A DNA stretch of 64,000 nt from NCBI GenBank assembly GCA_025642075.2, contig JAODUO010000619.1, forward strand, positions 441,501-505,500. The letters run 5' to 3'. Each line of letters opens with the position of its first letter. The stretch's first letter is position 1. A program made the position numbers and the translations under genes. Below are positions 39,201 to 51,602 of the stretch, in pieces. Source of the DNA: Ridgeia piscesae (taxonomy: Eukaryota; Annelida; Polychaeta; Sabellida; Siboglinidae). Under the pieces are notes generated by a model. The model was not told where the DNA came from. It saw nothing but the letters and a program-made list of their open reading frames with translations, and did not search any database.

Positions 39201-42200
39201 TGCTGTTTCTGTGAATGCGAGACACATGTATGCTGTTTCTGTGAATGCGAGACACTTCTATGCTGTTTCTGTGAATGCGAGACACATGTATGCTGTTTCG
39301 TTGAATGCAAGACACATGTATGCTGTTTCTGTGAATGCAAGACACATGTATGCTGTTTCTGTCAATACAAGACACATGTATGCTGTTTCTGTGAATGTGA
39401 GACACATGTATGCTGTTTCTGTGAATGCAAGACACATGTATGCTGTTTCTGTCAATGCAAGACACATGTATGCTGTTTCTGTGAATGTGAGACACATGTA
39501 TGCTGTTTCTGTGAATACAAGACACATGTATGCTGTTTCTGTGAATATAAGACACATGTATGCTGTTTCTGTGAATACAAGACACATGTATGCTGTTTCT
39601 GTGAATATAAGACACATGTATGGTGTTTCTGTGAATATAAGACACATGTATGTTGTTTCTGTGAATATAACACACATGTATACTGATTCTGTGTTAACGT
39701 TTTCGACTTTTGTAACATTCTTGGGAATTATAACCATTTAAAATATACACCTTTTAAACCAACCGTGCATATTACTGAAACTATCAGAAACTACATAATT
39801 ATTATGTCGACACAAAACAATGGATTTTAATGGCCACCAGCTTTAGTTGCTTTAACTGTAAAACACAGTATGTGAATGTTTTTCCTCTTTTATGTATGTG
39901 ATCTCAGTTCAAAGGGATACTGAAGGAAATGAAACACATCAATAAGACTCTCTCATAGTAGTGACAAATAAAATCAGGCCAGTTGTTGCCCGTCTGTAGT
40001 GTGTGACATCGTGTCAACTGGTGCACCCTGTCACACATATGAACGTTACGTCTGGGGATCTGAGGGTAAATGACACCAGTTGTAGTGTTATGGCATTAGG
40101 CCCGTAGGACAAAACAGTTTTTGCCACCAGTCTTAAATTATCCAAACATTACCTTTTAGTGTGCAAATTACTCGTGTGGCAGCCATTTACATCAATCAAT
40201 GCCTTTTTAATTTTGTAAACAACAAACCAGAGCCAATGACAGTCTTTAATGTGGGCTGTTAAATATGGAACTATTAATTAGCTAATCTAGTGGCCAAATG
40301 GACCCTCTAAATGCCACCAGTCTTATCAGTTGTATTTACCCGTCTTGGTCAGTCATTTACCAGTCTTTAAGAGAGGCAAACTGGTCTCTGACAAGTCCCT
40401 GCTTGGGATCTTTCCCAAACAAAGAAGATGGAAATGGAGCTGAGTGCAGGTCACCATAATCTACAAATGCTACTGAGAAGTTGCTACAGACACTGGGAAA
40501 ACCAACACTGGGCTACAGTTCCCACCTGGGATGACTCCTTGGCAGTGTACACAGCTGTGTATTTCTTCCCAGCGTTCTGCAGCTTCGACATCACAGAGCC
40601 AATGATCAAGTCTGCAACATGAACAAGTTCTATATAACGTCTACAAAACTTACCAGATCACGCAATCCATATACACTTGAGTCACATATTCCAACAGCGA
40701 AAGTCATGCAGACGTGATCGCATTATTTGAAATACTTTATAATCAATTCTATTCCTTAATAGAGACCTTGTGTTCTGAAAATGTTACTCACTAGGAATGA
40801 GGATGTCACCATGGCGTAGTCTTTGTAGTGATGTGGCACGACCTTTTTTGAAAAAGCTCTATAGATTTTGTTTAATGTTGGATTTTCTTATGACTCCACT
40901 GACTTGGTGAAAAATCCCTAAGTTAGCTGTGTTCTACCGTTTCATAAGTCATCAAAAGCCGCCACGGTGGTTTAAGTAAATTGGCTCAAAAACAGACTCT
41001 TTCGTCAGTGCTTCAACTTCATATTACAAAAGATTCACATGTTTCCATAGAAGACATGGAAGACAGATACAGATGTCATTGCTATTACTTACCACTGTTC
41101 TTGAGGGTCTTCTCAACCTGTCCATTCTTTGTGGGGGGTAGGTGAACCACCAGCATGTCATGACCTTCATCTGACATTGGCAGGTCGCTGACCTTTGTAG
41201 ATGGGGTCACCTCGTGTACTTTGCCAGCAAACTCTTGCTTCAGCTTAGTGAGCGCATCTGCCGGGGAGGCAATGCCAGACAGGTGGGCTGAAACTTGTGA
41301 ACCGACCAGGTCCTGAAAAACAAATAGGTACAGGTATTACAACAGTAAATCTCTTTGCTGTATAATGGCAGACTACATGATATCACATCCAAATGTTGAG
41401 AAATCTACCAATATTATATTATAAAAGAATTACATAAAAAGTGAAGTTTCACTTCATTTATTTGGCAGATCACCAGTGGCTGGTGGTGGCTTGAAATATT
41501 ATTTGCAAGGAGTAATACTGGACTAGGCTGTATATGAGAGACTAACCTAAGCAATTCACATAAAAATATAGTCAAAATTAACACAACTGAAAATGTACTA
41601 AGAACTGCTTTTTATACCACAGAAATGATAACATTGTGGTTCTACTGGCCAATAAACAAAAGTTTTACACATATAATGACGTTATCTGGTGTTTTATTAC
41701 CTAAATGATAATGAAAATTACTGTTTTGTCATTACACATCCCTCAACATTTTGCTATGGTAACTGCTGTGATATTGCAATATTAATATTTATCAAACCGA
41801 CACACTGATCAGTGTGAATGTATAAACGACATCCAACTACCTTGAGATTCTTGAAAGTGTCTCCATCGGCATGCTGTGACAAATCCTCCATGTTCAACTG
41901 TAGAAAGACACAACAGTGAAAATTCACACATCACAAAATTATTTAATACAGGTACGTTTTATGTACAGGTAGTAAATTTATTTAATACGAGATTTAACAA
42001 GAGATTTAACAAGATTGCCACCTAGAGATTCAACTCTAGATGGCAGGTGGACTAGGAAGCCATTTGGCTTATCGAGAGTCCAACCTATCTATCTAAGTAT
42101 ACCCCGCCCGTCTTAGGTATATGTCGATTTTATTTTTAAATATATTAACACTACTAGCACCTACACAATCAGCTGATAATCTGTTCCATTCGTTTACTGT

Positions 42201-45200
42201 TCTTTGTGAAAATGAAAATTTTCTAATATCTAGTCTACACTGCTTCTTTGCTAATGTAACTCCATGTCCTCTAGTCCTTCTCTCTCTTCCTTGACTGTGA
42301 AAAAAAATATTTCTGTCAATATTTTCATATCCATTCAATATTTTAAACACCTCAATCTGATCTCCTCTCAATCTTCTGGTTTCTAGTGTTGTTAAACCAC
42401 ATTCTTTTAGACGCATTTCATAACTAATATTCCTGAGTTTTTGTATCATTTTGGTTGCTCTCCTTTGTACTCTTTCTAGCATATCAATATCCTTCTTGCG
42501 ATATGGCCTCCATGCTTGTATACAATATTCTAAGTGAGGCCTAACTATTGTTTTATACAGCGGTATTATTAGTTCTTTTTCTTTGTACACTATATTTCGC
42601 CTAATTAATCCAAGAATTTGGTTTCCCTTCACTGCTGCAATTCCACACTGCTCTGATACCTTCATGTCAGCACTAATAGTTAACCCTAAGTCCTTTTCCT
42701 TTAAGGTAGTATTTAGTACAGTACCACCCATTGTATATTGTGCATCTTCATTCCCATGTCCTGTGTGAAGGCACTTACACTTTCCAAAATTAAACAACAT
42801 TTGCCACTTCTCAGACCATTCTATCAACTTATTAAGATCATCTTGTAAATGCTGTCTATCTGCATCACTTTTAATTTCCTAAACACTTTTGTGTCGTCCG
42901 CAAACTTCAACACCTTGCTTGTTATGTCATCATCCAAATCATTGATATATATTAAGAATAAAATAGGTCCCCCGTACTGATCCCTGCGGTACTCCACTCA
43001 AAACCGCTTTCCAGTTTGAAACCTCCCCATCAACTACGACTCTTTGTCTTCTATCAATAAGCCATTTTCCTATCCAGTTGATCATTCCATTTCCTATGCC
43101 ATGGGCCTTTAGTTTAAGTAGTAGTCTTTGATGTGGCACTTTGTCAAAGGCTTTTTTTTTAAAATCTAAGTAGATTATATCTACTGGTGATCCCTCATCT
43201 AGCCACTTTGTGACATCTTCCAAAAAACATAACATATTTGTTAAGCATGACCTCGCTTTTAAAAACCCATGTTGAGATGGGTTTATCAATTTATTTTTAA
43301 CAAGAAAATCAACCAGGTGATCTTTAATTAGTCTTTCTAATAGTTTGCAAATCACTGATGTTAAACTCACTGGTCTATAGTTCTCTGACTTGTTTCTCGA
43401 ACCTTTTTTAAATAATGGTATAATGTTTGCTTCTTTCCATTCTAACGGAACTATTCCCTCCTCTAATGACAAATTGAACACTGTTGCAAGCGGTATGCTG
43501 ATTTGTTCTACAATTTCCAATAGTAATTTGGGAGGAATCCCATCCACTCCAGGTGATTTATTATCCTTCATATCTCTTATTTTCATAGCTACCATTGTTG
43601 GGGTTACAATTAGTTGTCCTAAATAGTCAAACTCTCTCCCTTCGAACTTAGTCTCAAGTACTGGTAATATACTAATATCTTCCCTGGTAAACACCGAACT
43701 AAAGTACTCATTTAGGTATTCTGCCATTAAGAATCCCTCTGTTATTATGTTTACATCACTACCTTCTAGAGGACCGACCTTATCCTGAACTTTCTGTTTA
43801 CTTCGAACATACGCATAAAAACTCTTGCTGTCATGTTTTATATTAAAAGCAATTTTTTGTTCGTAGCTTCTCTTTGAATTTCTAATTTCAGCTGTAGCTT
43901 GATTAAGTGCTTCTTTATAAATGCTATAGTCTTCTTCACTTCCGGTATGTCTATATGTCTTCCACATCATTTGCTTGTACTTGATTTTTCTAATGGCTTC
44001 CTTCGATAAGTGTTTCTTCTTTGACCGTTTCCCCTGTTTTTCAAGGGGACAAATTTGTCAACGACGCAGTCAATTTCACTCTTTAAAATATTCCAGCATT
44101 CTGTTGCTGTCTTATTCTTCAGTGTGTTATTCCAGTCTATCTTTGCTAAATATTCCCTCATGTCCTTATATCTTCCGTTGTGAAAATTATTCCTGTACCT
44201 TATTTTTCTATTCCGTTCTCCCTTTACTTTGATGATAAAATGTATCTGGTTGTGATCACTACACCCCAGTGGCTCACATATCTTGACATTATCAACAAAT
44301 TCCTTCTGTGAGCTCAATACTATGTCTAACACGTTCTCGCCCCTGGTTGCTTCTAACACATGTTGAGAAAGGAAACTATCTTGTACTAATTTAAAAACTC
44401 TTGACCCCCTCTCCCGGTACTCTGTAGAGATGTCCACTGTATATTATTAGAGAATGTCACAAGTTTGCGAACTACTTAAACTAGCAAGGATAGTTTTGTT
44501 GGTCACTTTGACCCGTACAGGATTCATTAACATTTATGACATCCCAGTGCATGAAACAAGGAACCTGCAGTTACAGTTCTGGGTTATTGCATGTTATAAT
44601 GTATATATATATACTGTGTACCATGTACAGTATAGAGTTCTTTGTGACATAGTAACTTCATGGATCCTGAACCCCGATCTTTTGGTGTTTTACACTAGTG
44701 TATACAATAATCGCTAGATGTCACTTTTTCGCAGTAATTTCATTAAATTATACCCAGATATAGACAGGAGATTTACCAACATTTTGACACCAAGTTTACA
44801 TCACAAAATAAAACTGATTTTTATATATTTATATTATCAGACATCTGTTTTTTTGTCTAAATTGTTGACATAAATAATATTCTGATTATTTTCTATATGT
44901 TTTGTACCCCTGGTAGTCACGATAGTAATTTTCATGACACGGTGTAGGCAAATTTGTTCTGATTCATGAATACAATATAATTTTGTACTTGCATGTGTTT
45001 CCACATTCCACATACCGGAGGTAGTACTGGTGATGCCAGTGCCATTTGCTGTATGTACTATTTCAATGTTAATTTGAGAAATACAGGACCAACTTCATAA
45101 GTGGCATCATTTAGAATCCCAATTGATGTAGGAATGTATTTTTTTATGACCCAGAAGATACCTTATATCTTGCAATTTTATTATAACTGATTAGATAATT

Positions 45201-48200
45201 GCATATAATTGTGGAGAAATCAACAAATAAAAACTGATTTTCATATTTATGTTCAGCCATCTTTGATTTTTTTATGTAAATTATACTAATTCGTTTTAAT
45301 TAGTCATACAACAATGATATATAGATAATTCCATTCTGGTTCAGATAATGTATACCTTTATATAACAATGATGATTTCTTTTACAAAATGATTTATTATG
45401 TGAACCTATGTCTATTCATAGTGTTGAGGCCCTAATAAATTCAAGGCTTAAAGCAAGGGTTAAAGGATATTACGTAAAATTTTCCCAACAGATCAGCTGT
45501 CCTTGGAACAATTGCAGGATTATCTGTTTAACCAACAGTACAAACCCCAAAACAGATGAAGGTGAATTTAAAAAAGGAAAGGACTGCATGCAACAGGTCT
45601 GCACTTCAAATATATAAAATATGTATCGAATTTATTTTAAATAATTTAACATTCACACATATACAGAGTAGCTGTATCCATATAAATATAACTAATAAAT
45701 AACAATGTTGATCAGTTCGCTCTATATATTCACTCTGGCAAAAACATACCTTGTCCTGGAGAAACACAACAAGGTTTTGTTTCTTGTCAGCAAGACTCTT
45801 GTGAACGTAGTCAGCAAACACATCCCCACTGGTCGAGTGACCTGCCAATGTGGCTGGGAACTTGTGCATCCTAAAAAGACATTAAAACATGTAACTCTTC
45901 TTAATACTAGAATTAATATGTATTGGCCAGTAAATGGCAATGCATACACTGTGTTCACTACTTGATAGATTTCCCCAGAAAACAAAACAAATATTTCTTA
46001 AAGTTACTGTTGGGATTAAAATTGGGTAGTTCCAACTGGACTTCATTGCCAGACCCCTAATAGCTGGCCTGTACAAACGGGCCAGTAACTCATTATTATT
46101 ATTGTAGGTACACTAACAACAGGTCCTTCACTGGGTACATCATCTCCCCACCTGCACCAATTGTAGCCATTCCACAGCTTTACCTAAAGACATGTCCACC
46201 AATCCTTTGGACGGGTAAAATGCGTGAAACGAATAGGTACAAAATTGAGACAATAAAGAGTTTATTTCATTTACATGTTCAGTTACAATCCTTTAGATTT
46301 TCGCACATTTTGTACAATGGAACCCCTCACGAACGACCACCCTCATTTACGACCACCCGCTTTTTACGACCGTTTTTTCATTGACGGAATGTCTACGCTG
46401 TATAAATGTTCCCTCACCAACGACCACCCGGCAGACGCGACCAACGACCATGGCAATTTGAATTTTACCCCTGACGAACGACCATCCGATAGGTGGCCAG
46501 GACATTTGTTAACCTAAATATCGCAATGAACTCTCATTAAACGCATGACTAACGCGCATGGACGCACATAATGCCATAAAAACAATAAATCGCCTGATGA
46601 CGACCATTCATTTTGGCGATCTTTTACTTTCTGACCGAATTATGAAAACAACACCTAACAGCCACTAGACTTTCCTCACATATCTTATATATTTATAAAC
46701 ACACAGTATGTTATAAAATTAAATCATTTACATTATTGAAACAACTAAAATTCACGAAACAAACTCGTGCAATTAAGAACTCGCCGGCAAGACATCATGG
46801 CGGACGTGGTCACCGTCGGTAGTTACGCGTAACTCTGCGATTAAATATCCATATTGTGTATGACTAAAGGTTAGAAACTTGTGTACGATTAAAGTTTAGA
46901 AACTTAGGCTAAGTTTTAGGTCAGTTTAGGATGAAACCGGAATCCGAATTTAGCGACACCACAATAAAATATCGACGTAACGCCACGGTAATCTACGGCC
47001 TGCGAGTAACAGACACAGACGATGTCAACTTTAGTTTAGCACGATTTAGATATGGGAATTTTATTCTTCACAGCAATTTAAATGATTTAATTTTATGGCC
47101 TAGCGTATGTATATGATATATGTGTTATTAGAGAGGAAGTTTCGCGGCTGTACGAGGTCGTTTTCATGATTAGATGAGAAAGTAAAAGATCGTTTTGCTG
47201 GAAAGAACAACAAAATGGCGACTGCGGTGCAATTACCCAGACGCCGTGAGGTGGCAGCACTTTTTAACCCCTCAGACCGAATTTTAAATAAATTAAATGA
47301 GAATACTTTTTATCAGATATAATTACAAAACGATTCAAAATGAGGATACTTTTTATCAGATATTATTTAGAAAAAACGATTCAAAATTAAACTTATACTG
47401 AAACGTGTCACACATAAAATAAACAGAATAAATAATTTTGTTGTAAAATGTTATCTCATTTTTTATTTTCTACTTTTTATTTTGTGTATTTTACTACTTA
47501 TTGGTTGTAAGCGCCCCCTAGTGTTGATGTTAGTAGTTGTAAGCGCCCCTAATGTTGAATGTTGCACACCCCTCACGAGAGACCACCCCTCTTTTAAGAC
47601 CACCCCACTCTGATTTGGGGGTGGTCTTAAATGAGGGGTTCCACTGTATATGTAAATACTTTCAGTTATCTTAGTCTTTGATCAAAAGTGCACATTAAAA
47701 ATGGACCAAGTGGCCCTGAAGTTCTATAATATTGTGAGTTTGTAATCATGAATGAATTGTATTTTAGTGAATCATAGCCACTGCATAGTCTCTTTACCAC
47801 AATCACCTAAGTTTTAACTGACATTTTCTCTGGTTATTTATATGAGATGAACGCAGTAAATAATATCAACAAAGTGTATGATATTTCAGTCTGTAATTGT
47901 CCAGAATATAAATGTTCTATGTTTGCCACTTACTGGTTACAATATATTTTTATCAAGTAGACACCACAGTCACATTAAGGATAATTAAACAAACATCAAA
48001 ATAAACATAACTTGCATTTATAGAAACACAACAATTTTGAAGATAAACACATGCAGGCAGGCAACTGTCCCGTTTCAACAGAATCTGGGTTATTGACACA
48101 GCCCTCAACACTGCTGCTAGGGAACAATTAGTTAAGGTGTCCAGTGCAACAAAACAAGAGAAAGAATTTATCTGAGATTTATACGAGATGACCAGTTTCA

Positions 48201-49565
48201 CTGGAGGGGTGGGCCAGCCTCTGGTTGAGGAATACACAGAACATTCTTAAATTCCAGGCAGAAAAGCAGGTAAAATTGGAAAATTTTGCTTTTTTAAGGT
48301 TCTGAGATGCCCTTACAAAAAACAAGTCACTTACAAATTACTTGTGTACAATGAAACTGTCCTAAGATATGTGTACCTAAAATTACAGGAAAAGCTACAG
48401 CAAATTTTGTTTAATAGAAAAACACATGACATTTTTTTCTCAGTTCATATGCCCTGATGAACCATACAGGCTTTAAAATGAGTTAATCAAACTTAAATTT
48501 AATGTGCACAATGAAACTGAAACATCTACGCACAATTCAAAAACAGTTTCTGAGATATGATAGCTAACGGCAGATGATGGATGGAGAGTGACACCTTCAA
48601 GGCAGTTCAAGCCCAAAGGATTCAAATTTTAACATGCATCATGCAGTTTATAAATGTAAATGTGTAGGCTATATTTGAACATGCTTAAGTAATTACACAG
48701 TGGTAGGGTGTAGTAGTAGATTGTTGGAATGTGATGTAAAAATCAGGTGTCGCCAGGCTGTCATTTGGTAGTGCATTGGCCAATGTGTCAAAACGTTGGC
48801 AATTTTTTTCATCTTTGGAAGAGATGATATAAGCCGTTGGGTCCTTTTATCTGGTATTTATGTCAGGAGAACTACAAGACCTCACACTGGGAAATGGAAA
48901 ATATGTTGATGACTCACTAAGACTATGCTGGGATCACATTCTCTGAACTCTCAATGCCAGAACAATCAACATAATGAATACAATTAGTGTGGACATTTAC
49001 TGGAAACCAACCCAAAGTATTACAGCATACAGTGCCCGCACTGACCCATTGACAATGACCCACTGTCCTACCTAGGCTACTGACCAGCTGTACTCTTAAT
49101 GCCGTACCGAGTCTGAGAGAGGTGACACTGACACGGACAGTCGAAACATAAAAATGTCTCGCTGATTGTTGCCAACATTGACACCGGTACATGACACATT
49201 ATGCATAACCAAATCCTCTGTATTTATTATAAACATTTCACCGAAAGTGTTAAGTTTGCGGCTTGAGTAAGGTTCCGCTGACCTTACAAGTGAATGTGAC
49301 TCTCAAATGACACTATTCAGCCGGTTACGATTCAGTGATCATGAATAGCCTGGCATCACCATCTTACGAAACGACCTGTCAAAATGTTATCCGTTGACTA
49401 AAACATGCATCCAAACCATTTAAATTGCTCACATGGAAAACAATTAGTGTACAACACATACACTTACAGATTGTTGGTCCATATGACAGCTGGAACTGAA
49501 CTTCGCGAGGAAAACACGCTAGATACACACAACCCCCACAACACCAACACCTTCAGAGCCGCCAT
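33237..49565 (-). CDS. ATP6AP1: V-ATPase accessory subunit Ac45 (ATP6AP1), complete
   Basis: Ac45 is a type I membrane glycoprotein that joins the Vo part of the proton-pumping V-ATPase and helps its assembly and sorting. In transcript order the exons are 49565-49468, 45870-45750, 41897-41841, 41312-41093, 40611-40526, 37168-36966, 36047-35976, 34283-34061 and 33446-33237. Together they give exactly 430 codons including the stop (429 aa; the human protein is about 470). The start MAALKVLVLWGLCVSS is a signal peptide followed by VPAVIWTNNL. Conserved luminal segments include VVFLQDK, LNMEDLSQH and LIIGSVMSKL. Many N-glycosylation sequons occur in exons 6-8 (NET, NVS, NIT, NRS, NKT). The last exon has a transmembrane helix and the family-signature tail SIDRFDDPKGKTI. 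Large introns hold a LINE, two DNA transposons and two minisatellites. It shares a promoter with RPS23. Confidence 0.95.
34279..35783. repeat. 71-bp tandem array (21 copies) that includes the ATP6AP1 exon 8 acceptor
   Basis: Units start every 71 bp from 34279 to 35770 (landmark CATCCTACAACAACATTGAC), the last one partial. They are almost identical; I saw only isolated variants such as ACGTGTGG near 34400, GCTAGTG near 34514 and ATCGTATC near 35618. On the transcribed minus strand each unit carries TGTTGTTGTAG followed by GATG, which is the real acceptor and first bases of ATP6AP1 exon 8 at 34283. Confidence 0.97.
37767..39690. repeat. 30-bp minisatellite, about 64 copies
   Basis: The unit GACACATGTATGCTGTTTCT plus GTGAATGCAA repeats through ATP6AP1 intron 5 in two blocks, 37767-38320 and 38351-39690, split by a degenerate copy (TTTCGTGAATCAGACACAAT). 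Because 30 is divisible by three and the unit has few stops, several frames on both strands stay open (up to 665 codons). This is an artefact of unit length; the array is intronic. On the transcribed strand every unit contains TTGCATTCACAG, an acceptor-like string. Confidence 0.96.
42093..42827 (-). pseudogene. LINE reverse transcriptase C-terminal fragment
   Basis: This open segment continues the reverse transcriptase after the frameshifts: IEWSEKWQMLFNFGKCKCLH, KDLGLTISADMK, RPHLEYCIQAWRPYRKKDID, then LERVQRRATKMI. It ends RNTVNEW-like at the C terminus (QRTVNEWNRLSADCV). This arrangement is typical of CR1/jockey-group elements. The stop is at 42093. Confidence 0.85.
42939..43970 (-). pseudogene. 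LINE reverse transcriptase core fragment
   Basis: This is the fingers and palm of a non-LTR reverse transcriptase. Motifs in order are SPGVDGIPPKLL, NYRPVSLTS, QHGFLKARS, YLDFKKKAFDKVPH (catalytic motif A, with one extra lysine from an A-run) and GVPQGSV. The frame breaks just after GVPQGS near 42950. The FADD catalytic motif survives in another frame at about 42893-42904, so motif loss is due to frameshift rather than substitution. Confidence 0.88.
43967..44437 (-). pseudogene. LINE endonuclease fragment
   Basis: This open segment ends the EEP (apurinic-like) endonuclease domain. The visible EPLGCSDHNQIHF matches the terminal S-D-H catalytic motif, preceded by DIVLSSQKE. Earlier catalytic motifs, including the first asparagine and glutamate sites, are absent because the copy is truncated. 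A frameshift near 44035 turns the natural continuation (KHLSKEAIRKIKYKQ in the next frame) out of frame. Confidence 0.8.
46313..47648. mobile_element. Non-autonomous pogo/Tigger-like DNA transposon with TA duplication
   Basis: The left end CAATGGAACCCCTCA at 46315 and the reverse complement of the right end, CAGTGGAACCCCTCA ending at 47646, form imperfect terminal inverted repeats that continue with GACCACC. TA dinucleotides flank both sides (46313-46314 and 47647-47648). The termini resemble pogo/Tigger elements of the Tc1/mariner superfamily. The interior repeats ACGACCACC-type motifs and has no transposase. It contains two short unassigned frames starting with ATGGCGGAC (46797) and ATGGCGACT (47213). 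It lies in ATP6AP1 intron 1. Confidence 0.75.
47890..48145. mobile_element. Diverged relic related to the 59210-60238 element
   Basis: GTCCAGAATATAAATGTTCT at about 47897 and the following 200 bases (AAAATAAACATAACTTGC, TTTTGAAGATA) resemble 59990-60150, inside the piggyBac-like element near the right end of the window. No clear terminal repeats remain here, so this is an old or partial copy. Confidence 0.5.
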
Positions 49566-49657
49566 TTCTCCGAGTAAAGATCACATGACATCGCGTACCT
49601 CGCGCGTTCTCGCGAGATTTTGCGGCATTCGCTCTTTTCGCCGTACCCGAATCCAAA
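49566..49657. promoter_or_regulatory. Bidirectional promoter of ATP6AP1 and RPS23
   Basis: Only 92 bp separate the divergent start codons. The interval holds the palindrome TCTCGCGAGA at 49608-49617, known from bidirectional housekeeping promoters. A pyrimidine run, CTCTTTTCGCC near 49632, resembles the 5' terminal oligopyrimidine start of ribosomal-protein mRNAs. No TATA box is seen. The region is CpG-rich relative to its flanks. Confidence 0.75.
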
Positions 49658-51547
<1,890 letters not shown>

Positions 51548-51596
51548 ACGTCACCTCACCTCGCTCACTCAAGTGAAATTAACATGTACTTCACTG

Positions 51597-51602
51597 AATA
51601 AA
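51597..51602 (+). terminator. Poly(A) signal of RPS23
   Basis: AATAAA lies 50 nt after the RPS23 stop codon, giving the short 3' UTR usual for ribosomal-protein mRNAs. Confidence 0.85.

Larger units (their letters stand above)
42000..44440 (-). mobile_element. 5'-truncated CR1/jockey-type LINE, inactive
   Basis: A non-LTR retrotransposon lies antisense to the plus strand (the same orientation as the host ATP6AP1 gene) in intron 2. From its 5' side it holds the end of an apurinic-type endonuclease domain, a reverse transcriptase and a C-terminal region. It begins within the endonuclease domain, so the start of ORF2, any ORF1 and the 5' UTR are missing, as is usual for LINE insertions. At least three frameshifts break the frame (near 44035, 42950 and 42870), so it is not active. 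The exact 3' end is not fixed; there is an AT-rich tail near 41950-42010. Confidence 0.85.

Noticed and set aside
37744..39741. A 665-codon open frame and long frames on the opposite strand
   Set aside because: They are produced by a 30-bp tandem repeat whose length is a multiple of three; several frames on both strands are open at once and the array lies in an ATP6AP1 intron.
44720..45300. Possible repeat pair (AAAACTGATTTT with a following ATATTTAT tract, twice)
   Set aside because: Similarity is short and AT-rich; it could be chance or a poorly preserved element, not enough to call.
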